Of a stretch of DNA of 64,000 bases, positions 15,676-25,233 are shown piece by piece (position 1 is the first letter of the stretch; every line of letters starts with the position of its first letter). The stretch comes from Flavobacterium franklandianum (GTDB lineage: Bacteria > Bacteroidota > Bacteroidia > Flavobacteriales > Flavobacteriaceae): positions 124,001-188,000 of the forward strand of contig NZ_VJZR01000003.1 in NCBI RefSeq assembly GCF_007097365.1, written 5' to 3'. Under the pieces are notes generated by a model, which did not search any database, was not told the DNA's origin, and saw nothing but the letters and a program-made list of their open reading frames with translations. The translations under genes were made by a program, and so were the position numbers.

Positions 15676-16317
15676 TCAAAGTAGCCAATTCTTGAAATCA
15701 TGAAAATTTTGTGGAGAAACGCCATGCCCAATTGGATATTCTTTGTAGGTGATGTTTATTCCTAAATTCTCCAAAAATGGTTTTGCTTTACGTCCCCATT
15801 CCACAGGAATTACTTGGTCAACTGTTCCGTGGGAAGTGAATATTTTAAGATTCGAAAAGGAGTTTTTTAGATAATTTTCTTCGATAATTTCTGGATTCAC
15901 ATAACCACTCATTGCTACGACTTTTTGCACTTTTTCAGGATGCGAAAGTGCTACAGCATAACTCAAAATAGCTCCTTGGCTAAACCCAATTAAAGTTATA
16001 TTATTGGAATCAATTGGAAAATTAGATGTCAATTCAACAATAAATCGCGCAATTAAATCTCTCGAAGTTTTGGCTTGCTCATTGTCGGAAAACTTGTTTT
16101 GGTCGGCATCAAAGTTGATGGCATACCAAGCGTAACTTCCATATTGCATATTGTATGGTGCTCGAGCCGAAACAATATAATATTCGTCGGGAAGCTCCGT
16201 GGCGAATGAAAATAAATCCTCTTCGTTGCTGCCGTAACCGTGAATTAAGAGTAAAAGTGGATTCTTGTCTAACTTTACTTTGGGTTCTCTTACGAGATAT
16301 TCTAAGGATAATGTCAT
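15676..16317 (-). CDS. Serine esterase, phospholipase/carboxylesterase family
   Basis: This 213-residue alpha/beta hydrolase has an oxyanion loop (LLLIHGYGSNEED), the nucleophile elbow GFSQGA with Ser113, an acid loop (HGTVDQVIPVEWG) and the catalytic His in IGHGVSP. It lacks a signal peptide, so it acts in the cytoplasm on ester substrates that remain unidentified. The length is normal. Its 3' end touches a 23-copy heptad repeat. Confidence 0.88.
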   Translation of the reverse strand: MTLSLEYLVREPKVKLDKNPLLLLIHGYGSNEEDLFSFATELPDEYYIVSARAPYNMQYGSYAWYAINFDADQNKFSDNEQAKTSRDLIARFIVELTSNFPIDSNNITLIGFSQGAILSYAVALSHPEKVQKVVAMSGYVNPEIIEENYLKNSFSNLKIFTSHGTVDQVIPVEWGRKAKPFLENLGINITYKEYPIGHGVSPQNFHDFKNWLL

Positions 16318-16381
16318 AAATAAGTGTTCAGTGTTCCGTTTTTAGTGATCAGTTTTGCCATCTGCAATTAGAAATCTAAAA

Positions 16382-16714
16382 TTAAGAAATTGATGCAAAC
16401 CATTTCTGGAAATAATTTCCCAACAAAGGAACTGGTTTTGTTTGGCCATTGATGGCGCTAAAAATGCCGTAAGTCCATAAAACGGAGAGAAAAACCCACA
16501 TTGATATGGAAATCATTGGACTGTCAAAATTGCTGATGATTAGTCCCAATGAAATAAATGTGATTGTCAATCCCAATGCTTGACGAATGTGAAATGAAGC
16601 AAATGAATTCTTTTCTTCTCCACTGTTCATCGACATCGCTATGAAAACTCCAATGAGTAAAATATAGCTTGTTATGGCGGCTGTTTTTCCTTTTTCGATG
16701 TTGTTATTTTCCAT
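16382..16714 (-). CDS. Small membrane protein, DUF4870-like
   Basis: The 110-residue protein has an N-terminal ITSYILLIGVFIAM helix, a FHIRQALGL segment, two more hydrophobic stretches and the C-terminal signature KPVPLLGNYFQKWF. This pattern belongs to a small Bacteroidota inner-membrane family (DUF4870-like, sometimes called import component protein). The function is unknown. It may be co-transcribed with the esterase gene 64 bases downstream. Confidence 0.75.
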   Translation of the reverse strand: MENNNIEKGKTAAITSYILLIGVFIAMSMNSGEEKNSFASFHIRQALGLTITFISLGLIISNFDSPMISISMWVFLSVLWTYGIFSAINGQTKPVPLLGNYFQKWFASIS

Positions 16715-16830
16715 ATTTTTTAACTACAAAGTTCACAAAGTTTTTTAAACGAAGTTCACAAAGTGTTTATTTAGATAATTATTAATAGTGTTCTTTGTGC
16801 CTTCTTCTTCGTGCACTTTGTGTTTAAATT

Positions 16831-18096
16831 TTAACCTAAAATTAATTTTCCTTGATTGAAAATTCCATAAACTTTTCCTTTTAATTCTGTTCCCAGAAAA
16901 GCGGAGTTTTTAGATTTAGATAAGATATTTTCGTTCGTGAAAATGCTTTTTCCTTCAGGGTTAAATAGGCTAATGTTGGCTTTGTTTCCTTCGGCAATTG
17001 ATTGTTTTCCTCCCGAAATTTCGGGACAAAAAGTAGTTTTTCCAGTAGTCAATTTTTCGATAATTTTTTCTAAAGGCAATACAGTTAACAAAACACCAAA
17101 AGCACTTTCCAAACCAATTGTTCCGTTTTTGGCCAAATCAAATTCCATTTTTTTGTGTTCAATATCAATAGGATTATGGTCAGTTGTAATCATATCGATC
17201 GTATTGTCCAGAATTCCTGCAAGTAATGCTTTTCTATCGGTTTCTGTTCGCAACGGTGGCGAAACTTTGAATCTGGTATCGAAATTTTCTAGTTTTTCAT
17301 CCGTTAAAACTAAATGATGTACCGCAACGCTACAAGTAACGTTCAATCCTTTGGCTTTGGCTTCCTTGATTAATTCAACTGATTTTGCTGTAGAAATGGT
17401 TGGAATATGCAATTTTCCGCCACTATATTCCAGTAGAAACAAGTTTCTGGCGATTTGTAATTCTTCGGCTAGATTTGGAATTCCTTTCAATCCCAATCTT
17501 GTAGAAACCACTCCTTCATTGGCAACGCCGTTTCCTTTTATGTTCGAATCTTGGGCTAAAGCAATAACCAATCCATCAAAATCCTGAACATATTGCAAAG
17601 CAATTTTTAGCAAATTGGCATTGTCTAAGCTGGTGTTGTAATCGCCAAAAGCAATTGCACCAGAATTTTTCATATCGAATAATTCCGCCATATCTTTTCC
17701 TTCGCTTCCTTTAGTCAAAGCACCAATCGGGAAAAGTTCGGTGGCAAAACCATTGGCTTTGCTTTTTACAAAATTTATTTGCGATTGGTTGTCGATAATC
17801 GGGTAGGAGTTGGGTTGCAAAGCAATGGCAGTAAAACCGCTTTTTGCAGCAACATTCAAACCGTTTGCTATGGTTTCTCGGTCTTCAAAACCAGGTTCTC
17901 CAAGTGAAACACTAGAGTCAAACCAACCTTTTGAAACGTGTAAATTATCGAGTTTTACTTCCTCGATATTTTCTGTATTTGAAAGAGATTTTCCTATTTT
18001 GTTAATGATTCCATCAACAATTAAAATATCAACAGTTTGGTTGTGAAACGGACTTTCAGAATCGATAATTTTGGCTTCCCGGATGATTGTGTTCAT
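16831..18096 (-). CDS. Dihydroorotase-like protein lacking metal ligands
   Basis: Over its 421 residues it aligns by eye with class I dihydroorotase of the amidohydrolase superfamily. The catalytic residues are changed. The DxHxHxREPG metal motif reads DSSVSLGEPG (60-69), losing both His and the Arg. The HxED segment reads LAQD, and the His of the xxHxST strand is replaced (IPTIST). VHHLVLTDE and TTDHNP remain. It therefore probably cannot catalyse the pyrimidine step and may be a structural partner, like the inactive PyrC homologues (PyrX) that bind aspartate transcarbamoylase in some bacteria. This role is an inference. Confidence 0.8.
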   Translation of the reverse strand: MNTIIREAKIIDSESPFHNQTVDILIVDGIINKIGKSLSNTENIEEVKLDNLHVSKGWFDSSVSLGEPGFEDRETIANGLNVAAKSGFTAIALQPNSYPIIDNQSQINFVKSKANGFATELFPIGALTKGSEGKDMAELFDMKNSGAIAFGDYNTSLDNANLLKIALQYVQDFDGLVIALAQDSNIKGNGVANEGVVSTRLGLKGIPNLAEELQIARNLFLLEYSGGKLHIPTISTAKSVELIKEAKAKGLNVTCSVAVHHLVLTDEKLENFDTRFKVSPPLRTETDRKALLAGILDNTIDMITTDHNPIDIEHKKMEFDLAKNGTIGLESAFGVLLTVLPLEKIIEKLTTGKTTFCPEISGGKQSIAEGNKANISLFNPEGKSIFTNENILSKSKNSAFLGTELKGKVYGIFNQGKLILG

Positions 18097-18135
18097 AGTA
18101 TTTATTTAGTATTTGAACCTGTGGGTGAAATTCAA

Positions 18136-18297
18136 TTTTTAAACGCATAGAAACATAGTTTTAAAATAACTGAAAAAGGCGTTTCACTTTATTAGAGAAA
18201 ACATAGCTATGCGAACCCAAGACCCGAGCGACAGCGAACGGGCGAAGCAATTGGGCTATCTCATTCTTTTTTTTCTATGTTTCTATGTGTTTAATTC
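18136..18297. repeat. Interspersed palindromic element, copy 1
   Basis: The arms TTAAACGCATAGAAACATAG (18139-18158) and its complement at 18275-18294 match at 19 of 20 bases. The interior carries AAACATAGCTATGCGAA (18199-18215), identical to 57601-57617, and the surrounding sequence aligns with that second copy. An insert at 18221-18248 matches the repeat at 2517-2544. Confidence 0.7.
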
Positions 18298-18327
18298 TGT
18301 TTTTTATTTTAATTGCATCCAACGTTT

Positions 18328-20268
18328 TTACTTTACGAATCGTATAATTGCCATTTCGGTTACCAGAAAAAGCAATGCAAATATAACAAACCATTTCCAA
18401 ATTTGACTGTCTGTTCGGTCGGTTTGTAAGCTGTTAAAAACGGTTTCAATAGAATCGGTGGTTTTGTAATCAGAAAGCGCTTCTTTATTGGCTTGAGCCA
18501 AATCACTTTCGGTTCTATTGAAGTTGAAACTGATGTTTTGTATGCGTTCATTTTGATTGTAAATTCCAAAATTTCCAGCTTGTTCTGGAAAATCGTTGAA
18601 AGTCAATTTTACTTTATCGTTCAGGATTTGTTGAACAGGAATGAAGGTTTCAGTTTCGTTTTTGACTTTCAAAATTTCATCTTTCGACAAAGTGGCGTCA
18701 ACCAAAAATGGATTGTTGTTGCCAATTGTTATTGCATTCACGCCATTGTTTTGACTATTGACACCCATTTTGTAAAAAGTAGGAACAATCAAAGGCGATT
18801 GTTGAAAATTAGAGTTTTCTCCATTAATTGGAGCCGTGAAAATATAAACTGATGATCCCGAAGCGTCGGGAGGATTGTTGATGGAAGTTAGAAACGGAGT
18901 TTGGTCTTCATAATATAAAGCCGCTGGATTGGAACCCGCTATTCCAAAGGAAGCTTTTGTTTTTGGATATTGGAAATTATTGATTTTATTTTCGAAAACA
19001 CCACTAAACAATGGATGATTGAAGTTGATTTTAGTGACCAATTTTTCCTTGTTTTCCAAAGATTTGAATTGGATGTTTTCAAAGATTTTTAAAAACAAAT
19101 TGAGATTCGCCGTTGAAGTCTTTGAAGATGGAATTAGTACCAAATTGCCACCTTTTTCCACAAAGGATTTTAAAGTAGTTTGTAGTGCTTGCGGAATTTC
19201 ATCGAGTTCGTTTAGGACAATGGTATTTTGTTTCTCGATGGCATTGTAATCCAAAGTCTCAATTGTAAAATTGTTGAAATTGAATTCGTCATTGGTATAA
19301 ATTCGAGATAAAAAGTTTGATTTCTCAGCTGTTCCAATGCTGATGATGTTGTTTTTTTTAGGTTTCGAAATGCTGAAATACAAATTGTTATCATATTCCA
19401 ATCCGTTGTCGATAATGGAAGCATAACCGTGGAAATCTTTCTTTGGAATGGTGAAATAGATTGTCTTTTCTTTAGCATCAAATTTCGACAAAGTTTTGGC
19501 AATCAGTTTGTTTTGATTGTATAAAGCCACTGGAATCTGTTTGTTTTTTTCGCCAAAAGCAGATAATTTTAAGCCAATTTCATAGAAATCGTCCAGAGTT
19601 TGATGAATAAAAACGCTTTCAATAGCTACGTTGTTTTCGTGTTCCGCTTCTGGAATAATGAAGTAAGTATTGAACTCTTTGTCAATACTTTTCAATTGTT
19701 TGGATTCCATTCCAACAGCATCGGTAATCACGACAACATCTTTGTTAAAAGCTGTTTTTCTTGATTTTATTTTTGCCATTGCACTTTCCAATTGGAACGG
19801 TAAAGCACTGTGTTTTAGGTTTTGTAATTCGGTTCGAATGGATTTGATGTCGGTGTTCCAAAACGTTTCGGAATTGGTAATCAAAGAAAAAGTTTGGTTT
19901 TCAGGTGTGTTTTCGAGTAATTCCTGAACGACTCTTTTCAGTAATTCTCCCTTTTGACCTTTGGCTTGCATCGAAAAGGAATTGTCCAAAACGATATACA
20001 TCTCATTGGAACTGTTTTTGCTGTCTTTGGCTTTGAAAAAAGGTTGTGCAAAGGCAATAATAATAAAGGTTAACAGCAATAATCGCGTGGCTAAAAGCAG
20101 CCATTTTTTGATTTTGGAACTCTTTCTGGTTTGAATGGAAAGCTCCTTCAGGAAACGAACATTGGTAAAATATTGCTTTTTGAAACGTCGCAATTGAAAC
20201 AAATGAACCAGAATTGGTATAACCAACAAGAAAAGAAAATAGAGAATTTCTGGGTGTTTGAATTGCAT
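18328..20268 (-). CDS. BatA-domain and von Willebrand A-like membrane protein
   Basis: This 646-residue protein starts with the BatA (aerotolerance) domain, two membrane helices with the HPEILYFLFLLVIPILVHLF pattern and a basic loop, then a von Willebrand A-like domain with the MIDAS start LDNSFSM. A long periplasmic part (about 250-610) and a C-terminal membrane helix follow. Related flavobacterial proteins are encoded near Bat operons or alone, and their role is unclear. Here it precedes the dihydroorotase-like gene by 231 bases, which contain an interspersed element. Confidence 0.82.
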   Translation of the reverse strand: MQFKHPEILYFLFLLVIPILVHLFQLRRFKKQYFTNVRFLKELSIQTRKSSKIKKWLLLATRLLLLTFIIIAFAQPFFKAKDSKNSSNEMYIVLDNSFSMQAKGQKGELLKRVVQELLENTPENQTFSLITNSETFWNTDIKSIRTELQNLKHSALPFQLESAMAKIKSRKTAFNKDVVVITDAVGMESKQLKSIDKEFNTYFIIPEAEHENNVAIESVFIHQTLDDFYEIGLKLSAFGEKNKQIPVALYNQNKLIAKTLSKFDAKEKTIYFTIPKKDFHGYASIIDNGLEYDNNLYFSISKPKKNNIISIGTAEKSNFLSRIYTNDEFNFNNFTIETLDYNAIEKQNTIVLNELDEIPQALQTTLKSFVEKGGNLVLIPSSKTSTANLNLFLKIFENIQFKSLENKEKLVTKINFNHPLFSGVFENKINNFQYPKTKASFGIAGSNPAALYYEDQTPFLTSINNPPDASGSSVYIFTAPINGENSNFQQSPLIVPTFYKMGVNSQNNGVNAITIGNNNPFLVDATLSKDEILKVKNETETFIPVQQILNDKVKLTFNDFPEQAGNFGIYNQNERIQNISFNFNRTESDLAQANKEALSDYKTTDSIETVFNSLQTDRTDSQIWKWFVIFALLFLVTEMAIIRFVK

Positions 20269-20430
20269 TTTTCAAAGATAGTATTTTGATTTTATATTTT
20301 ATATTTTGATTGAATTTAGATTATATTTGAGGAATAGAATTGATGATTTCTTTTTTGATGAAAAGGAAAAAATGAGTTGATTACAATTTGTGACTAACAG
20401 ATTAAGATTATTGGATTTGATAAAAAAATT

Positions 20431-21246
20431 ATGAGCGACATAAAATTATTTGAAGATAAAAAAATGCGTTCCCATTGGGATGAAAAAGAGGAACAATGGT
20501 ATTTTTCGGTTATTGACGTAGTTCAGGTTTTGACTGATAGTTTGGATCCCAAAGATTATTGGTATCGAATGAAAAAACGGGAAAAACTTTCAGGAATTGA
20601 GTTATCGACAATTTGTCGACAACTGAAAATGGAAGCTACAGATGGAAAAAAATATGCTACTGATTGTTCAAGTACAGAAGGTCTTTTAAGAATCATCCAA
20701 TCCATTCCATCACCAAAAGCGGAACCTTTCAAGCTTTGGTTGGCGAAAGTGGGTAGTGAAAGACTGGACGAAATGCAAGATCCCGAAATAGGAATTGACA
20801 GGGCTTTGCAGCATTATTTGCAATTGGGTTATTCTGAAAATTGGATTAATCAGCGTTTGAAAAGTATTGAAATCCGCAAAGAACTTACCGATGAATGGAA
20901 AAGTAGAGGATTGAAAGAAGGGACGCAATTTGCCATATTAACTGATATTATTACTAAGGCTTGGTCAGAAAAAACGACCAAAGAATACAAAATTTTGAAA
21001 GGGTTGAAAAAAGAAAATCTTCGGGATAATATGAGTAATACCGAATTAATTTTGAATATGTTGGCAGAAGCTTCGACCAAAGACATTTCACAAGCTGTTG
21101 ATCCAAAGAATTTTGAGGAAAGTCAAAAAGTGGCGCAACAAGGCGGAAATGTTGCCAAAGTTGCCTTGAAAGAATTGGAAGCCAAAACAGGTAAAAAGGT
21201 TGTTACGAGTATTTCTGCCAAGACACTTTTATCAACTAAAAAATAA
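20431..21246 (+). CDS. Bro-N domain protein (DinD/antirepressor-like)
   Basis: The 271-residue protein opens with a Bro-N domain: KMRSHWDEKEEQWYFSVIDVVQVLTDS and a WYRMKKREK segment, found in phage antirepressors and baculovirus BRO proteins. The rest is helical and charged, with a DinD-like stretch (LAKVGSERLDEMQDPEIGIDRAL). The cellular role is unknown; related genes are DNA-damage inducible in E. coli or are carried by mobile elements. No other phage gene is nearby, so it is probably a resident gene. The lactonase gene follows 27 bases downstream. Confidence 0.82.
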   Translation: MSDIKLFEDKKMRSHWDEKEEQWYFSVIDVVQVLTDSLDPKDYWYRMKKREKLSGIELSTICRQLKMEATDGKKYATDCSSTEGLLRIIQSIPSPKAEPFKLWLAKVGSERLDEMQDPEIGIDRALQHYLQLGYSENWINQRLKSIEIRKELTDEWKSRGLKEGTQFAILTDIITKAWSEKTTKEYKILKGLKKENLRDNMSNTELILNMLAEASTKDISQAVDPKNFEESQKVAQQGGNVAKVALKELEAKTGKKVVTSISAKTLLSTKK

Positions 21247-21273
21247 TAAATATAATATACTAAACCACAAATT

Positions 21274-22386
21274 ATGAAAAAAACAGTTACCATTCTTTTT
21301 ACGATTTTTGCTTTTTCCACATTGCAAGCACAGGAAAATAAGTTCAATTTGATTGTTGGAACCTACACCAAACCTTGCGACAGCAAAGGAATTTATGTTT
21401 ATGAATTCGATTCGAATACGGGTGGTTTTAGCCTTAAAAGCAATACAGAAAACATTTTTAATCCTAGTTATTTGTCTGTTTCTAATGATAATAAATTTGT
21501 CTATTCGGTAAGTGAAAACGATAAAAAAAGTTCAGTTAGTGCTTTTGGATATAATTCGAAAAGTGGGAAATTGGATTTTATTAATTATCAAAACCCAAAC
21601 GGACTGAATCCTTGTTACATAATTAATGATGATAAAAATGTGATAACCGCAAATTATTCTAGCGGTAACATTTCGGTTTTGGGTAAAAATAATGATGGAA
21701 GTATTGGTGCAGTTAAACAAGTGGTGCAACACACAGGAAAAAGCATCAATGCCAAACGACAAGAAGCGCCTCACGCTCATATGGTATATTTTTCGCCCGA
21801 CAAGAAATATGTTTTAGCTAATGATTTAGGGACCGACAAGATTTATGTTTATGAATATAATTCAAATTCAGCAACGGAAGTTTTGCAACTAAAAAGCAGT
21901 ATTGATGTTAAACCCGGTAGTGGTCCACGACATTTGATAGTCAGTAAAGATGGAAAATATGTGTACGTTTTGCAAGAATTGGATGGAACGATAACCTCAT
22001 TTAGTTATACCAACGGAATGTTGAAAAAAGTAAGCGAAACCAAAGTTGTTTCGCCAGATTTTAAAGGAGATATTGGTGCCGCTGACATTCATATTTCGCC
22101 TGACGGAAAATTTTTATACGCCACCAATCGCGGAACTGCCAATGATATTTCGGCTTTCAAAATATTGAAAAAGGGAAAATTAGAATTTGTGCAAAGAACG
22201 AGTACGTTAGGAAAAGGCCCTCGGAATTTTAATATTGATCCAACGGGAAATTTTCTTTTGGTGGGACATCAATATACAAATGAAATTGTGATTTTCAAAA
22301 GGGATAAAACTACAGGAATGCTTACTAATACTGGTAAAAAGATAGACTTGTGTTCCCCAGTATGTTTGGTTTTTACTAAGATTTAG
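21274..22386 (+). CDS. Lactonase family protein (YbhE/Pgl beta-propeller)
   Basis: After a signal peptide (about 1-19, cut after LQAQ) the 370-residue protein shows repeated beta-propeller blades with the family signatures IVGTYTKPCDSKGIYVYEFD, GSGPRHLIVSKDGKYVYVLQELDGT and LGKGPRNFNIDPTGNFLLVGHQ. It belongs to the seven-bladed lactonase family of 6-phosphogluconolactonase and carboxy-cis,cis-muconate cyclase. A signal peptide places it in the periplasm, so cytoplasmic 6-phosphogluconolactone is an unlikely substrate and the actual lactone is unknown. Confidence 0.88.
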   Translation: MKKTVTILFTIFAFSTLQAQENKFNLIVGTYTKPCDSKGIYVYEFDSNTGGFSLKSNTENIFNPSYLSVSNDNKFVYSVSENDKKSSVSAFGYNSKSGKLDFINYQNPNGLNPCYIINDDKNVITANYSSGNISVLGKNNDGSIGAVKQVVQHTGKSINAKRQEAPHAHMVYFSPDKKYVLANDLGTDKIYVYEYNSNSATEVLQLKSSIDVKPGSGPRHLIVSKDGKYVYVLQELDGTITSFSYTNGMLKKVSETKVVSPDFKGDIGAADIHISPDGKFLYATNRGTANDISAFKILKKGKLEFVQRTSTLGKGPRNFNIDPTGNFLLVGHQYTNEIVIFKRDKTTGMLTNTGKKIDLCSPVCLVFTKI

Positions 22387-22398
22387 TTTTAAGTAATC

Positions 22399-22451
22399 AG
22401 TGGTCAGTTTTTAGTGGTCAGTACTCGACTGAACACTAAAAACTGAATACT
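22399..22451. terminator. Long hairpin between convergent genes
   Basis: Two 24-base arms (22399-22422 and 22428-22451, unit AGTGGTCAGTTTTT) pair with three mismatches around a 5-base loop. It lies between the convergent lactonase and helicase genes and may terminate both. The arms are themselves two near-copies of one unit, so it may also be a dispersed repeat. Confidence 0.5.
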
Positions 22452-22456
22452 GAACA

Positions 22457-23806
22457 CTATTTCTTGTCCTTGCGTTTTTTGGCTTGGTTTTTCAACATAT
22501 TTCTATTGATAGAACCGTGTGTTTTCTTTTTGGTTACACCAGGACCACCGAGATTGACTTTTTTATTCTTTTTACTTTTCTCGTGGAATGCTCCATCACC
22601 TTCTAATTTCACCTTTTTCATCATAAACTTCATCGGCTGACGGTCTTTTTCAGGTTCGATTAGTTTTAGTGAGATTTCAACAGTTTCTGGAAAAGGCTCA
22701 ACGGACAATTCCATATCCATTAATAGTTCAATGGCAAATTTGGATTCTTCTTCACGAGGAGTAATCAAACTGATAGCTGTTCCTGTAGCATCGGCACGAC
22801 CAGTACGACCAATACGGTGCATATATAATTCAGGAAGTTCGGGCATTTCAAAATTGATGACGTGCGTGATATTGGAAATATCCAAACCTCTCGCCATAAT
22901 ATCGGTAGTGATTAATCCACGAAGGTTTCCAGCTTGAAATTCAGCCATCGTACTCAAACGATAATTTTGTGATTTATTGGAGTGAATAACCCCAAACTGA
23001 CCATCGAAATCTTCCTCAATGCGTTCGTGAACCATATCCGAAATTTTCTTGTTGTTCACAAAAACCAAAACACGACTCATATCTTCATTCTCCTGTAACA
23101 AATGTTTCAGTAAATTGATTTTGGTATTAAAGTTGGGAACGCTATACGTAATTTGTGTGATGTTTTCCAAGGGTGTACCGGATGCTGAAAGTGTAACCTC
23201 TTCTGGATAATCAAAAAAGTCATTCAAAATAGCATCTACTTCATCCGTCATAGTGGCTGAAAACAAGATGTTTTGACGTTTTTTGGGCATCATTGCTAAA
23301 ATGGCAGTCAATTGGGTGCGGAAACCTAGATTTAGCATTTCGTCGAACTCATCGATAACCAGTTTTTGCATTTCTTCGAAACGGATGACATTATCCAATG
23401 TCAAATCCATTACTCGTCCCGGAGTTCCTACTAGAATATCACAACCAGTATAAACAGTGGTTTTTTGAGTGTTGATATTGACACCTCCAAAAATACCAAC
23501 GGTACGAACGGACATATATTTGGTCAGTTTTTCTACTTCCTCGACTACTTGAACAACAAGCTCACGGGTTGGAACAAGAATTACAATTTTAGGAGTATGA
23601 CCCGGAGTGAATTTATATAGCTTTAATAAAGGCAATAAATAAGCAAACGTTTTACCCGTTCCAGTTTGAGCAATTCCCATCATATCACGTCCTGACATTA
23701 TCACAGAAAAAGTTTTTTCCTGAATGGGAGTGGGCGTGGTAAATCCTAAATCATCGATTGCTTTTTGTACTGATTTGGGAAGATTGAATTGTTCGAAAGT
23801 GGTCAT
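22457..23806 (-). CDS. DEAD-box RNA helicase
   Basis: All helicase motifs are present in its 449 residues: the Q motif (FNLPKSVQKAIDDLGFTTPTPIQ), motif I AQTGTGKT, GG and TPGR, motif II as DEFD, motif III SAT, ARGLDI and HRIGRTGR. The C-terminal tail (about 390-449) is very basic, rich in Lys, and probably binds RNA. It should unwind short RNA duplexes in ribosome assembly or RNA decay. DEFD in place of DEAD is an accepted family variation. The promoter box is perfect and very close. Confidence 0.93.
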   Translation of the reverse strand: MTTFEQFNLPKSVQKAIDDLGFTTPTPIQEKTFSVIMSGRDMMGIAQTGTGKTFAYLLPLLKLYKFTPGHTPKIVILVPTRELVVQVVEEVEKLTKYMSVRTVGIFGGVNINTQKTTVYTGCDILVGTPGRVMDLTLDNVIRFEEMQKLVIDEFDEMLNLGFRTQLTAILAMMPKKRQNILFSATMTDEVDAILNDFFDYPEEVTLSASGTPLENITQITYSVPNFNTKINLLKHLLQENEDMSRVLVFVNNKKISDMVHERIEEDFDGQFGVIHSNKSQNYRLSTMAEFQAGNLRGLITTDIMARGLDISNITHVINFEMPELPELYMHRIGRTGRADATGTAISLITPREEESKFAIELLMDMELSVEPFPETVEISLKLIEPEKDRQPMKFMMKKVKLEGDGAFHEKSKKNKKVNLGGPGVTKKKTHGSINRNMLKNQAKKRKDKK

Positions 23807-23823
23807 AAAACGTAAATTTTGTG

Positions 23824-23831
23824 CAAAGGTA
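23824..23831 (-). promoter_or_regulatory. -7 promoter box of the helicase gene
   Basis: Read on the minus strand this is TACCTTTG followed by CAC, a perfect TAnnTTTG box 17 bases before the ATG at 23806, giving a very short leader. Confidence 0.6.
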
Positions 23832-23905
23832 CGCTTTTTTTAAAGATACTTCTATTTGCTATGCTAATGGCTTCATTTTAAGGGAATAAATAAGAAAAAG
23901 AGGCG

Positions 23906-25174
23906 TTATTTGAATTTCAACTCCCATGAAATGGCAAGTGTATAAATCCAAAAATAATTTCCTTGATCAAAACTCTTTTCCTGGTGGGTAACTCCAAATT
24001 GTGTTCCCCAATTATTTCTTTTATTGGATGAAGAAAAATAATAACCTGTGTTGATTTTCTGAGATTTCAAGTCGAAAATTGGAGCTAAATTTCCACTGAT
24101 ATTATTCTGGTTGTTTTCTGGAGAATATCCTATTCCAGCAGAAAGTTCTAAATAATTATCTGCATCACTCCGGTATCTTCTGAAAATTAAATTACCTGAT
24201 TTACTGGTTCCAGTGTCGCCGGGAGTTAGGTAAGGTCGAAAAGACCAATAATTGTTCCCGTTGTACCAACCAACCGAACCAGTGAAGATATTTGTTGTTG
24301 ATGTATCATACTTTAAAGTTCTGAAACCAAGAGAAACTTCAAAACTTTTGGGTAATGATTTGTATAACTCAGCGCCATATCTCATGTCTGGAAACAGAAA
24401 AGAATTTGCCAAACCGAAATTAACATAAGCATAAAGGCCTTTTGCAATTTTAGGGTATAAATCGACTTCATATTGAGCGCCATTTTCATCAAACCTTCTG
24501 TTAACATTTACTTTTGCAATGATACTTCCATATTTTGTTTGTCGCCCATATCGGAATGTATAGTACTGCATAGGATTAAATGTGGACGAATAAATATCAA
24601 CCGAGGAATTAATTCCAATAGTGTTTTGGCTGAGTGTTTTGTTTAAATTAATTTTATAATCTTTCGCCTCTTGATTGTCTGGATTTTGATTTAACACCAA
24701 TTGGATTGTACTTAGTGCATCTAGCGGATTTTTTGTTTTTTCATAAGCACTGGCCTTCAAGTATAATATTTCTGGATCATTGGGAAAAATTTTCAAGGCT
24801 TCATTTGACTTTTTCAAAGCGATAAACGGCATATTTGCCCATAATTCATTCTTTATGGCGGCTATCCAAGTGGTTTTTCGTTTGAAATCTTTATCTAAAA
24901 TATAAGCAAATTCTTTTTTGGCTTTTTTATAGTCTTCATCCCAAGAATAAGTTGTTGCCAAAAAATCACGGATGTCGTGATAATCGGGATATTTTGTTAA
25001 AATTAAAAGTAAGGTGTCCTGAGCTTGTTTCCGTTGCTTATTGAACGCCAACTCACGGGCTGTTTTGAATGCACTGTCCGGATCTCCATTGAATTTTTTT
25101 TCTTGCCCTGACGTTTGAAAAGCAAATAAAAAAAATAATATAAGAGTTAGTTTTGTTACTATTTTCGAAATCAT
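23906..25174 (-). CDS. YaiO-like outer-membrane beta-barrel protein with TPR repeats
   Basis: The start is placed at the ATG at 25174 (MISKIVTKLTLILFFLF, 422 residues), since the upstream reading begins at TTG. A signal peptide is followed by TPR-like helices (about 25-165, DSAFKTARELAFNKQRKQAQ and the LLLILTKYPDY repeat). A C-terminal part rich in aromatic, alternating strands (about 170-422) ends in SWELKFK. This is the YaiO family plan: a barrel in the outer membrane with a periplasmic TPR. It is the last gene of the glycosyltransferase operon and is probably the export pore or scaffold; that role is an inference. Confidence 0.82.
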   Translation of the reverse strand: MISKIVTKLTLILFFLFAFQTSGQEKKFNGDPDSAFKTARELAFNKQRKQAQDTLLLILTKYPDYHDIRDFLATTYSWDEDYKKAKKEFAYILDKDFKRKTTWIAAIKNELWANMPFIALKKSNEALKIFPNDPEILYLKASAYEKTKNPLDALSTIQLVLNQNPDNQEAKDYKINLNKTLSQNTIGINSSVDIYSSTFNPMQYYTFRYGRQTKYGSIIAKVNVNRRFDENGAQYEVDLYPKIAKGLYAYVNFGLANSFLFPDMRYGAELYKSLPKSFEVSLGFRTLKYDTSTTNIFTGSVGWYNGNNYWSFRPYLTPGDTGTSKSGNLIFRRYRSDADNYLELSAGIGYSPENNQNNISGNLAPIFDLKSQKINTGYYFSSSNKRNNWGTQFGVTHQEKSFDQGNYFWIYTLAISWELKFK

Positions 25175-25233
25175 ATTTTGAAAGTTAATTATTTTTATTC
25201 TCAGCTTCAATAATTAAAAGCCTATCTATACTC

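Noticed and set aside
20431..21246. Prophage suggested by the Bro-N gene
   Set aside because: There are no other phage genes, no integrase and no attachment repeats around it.
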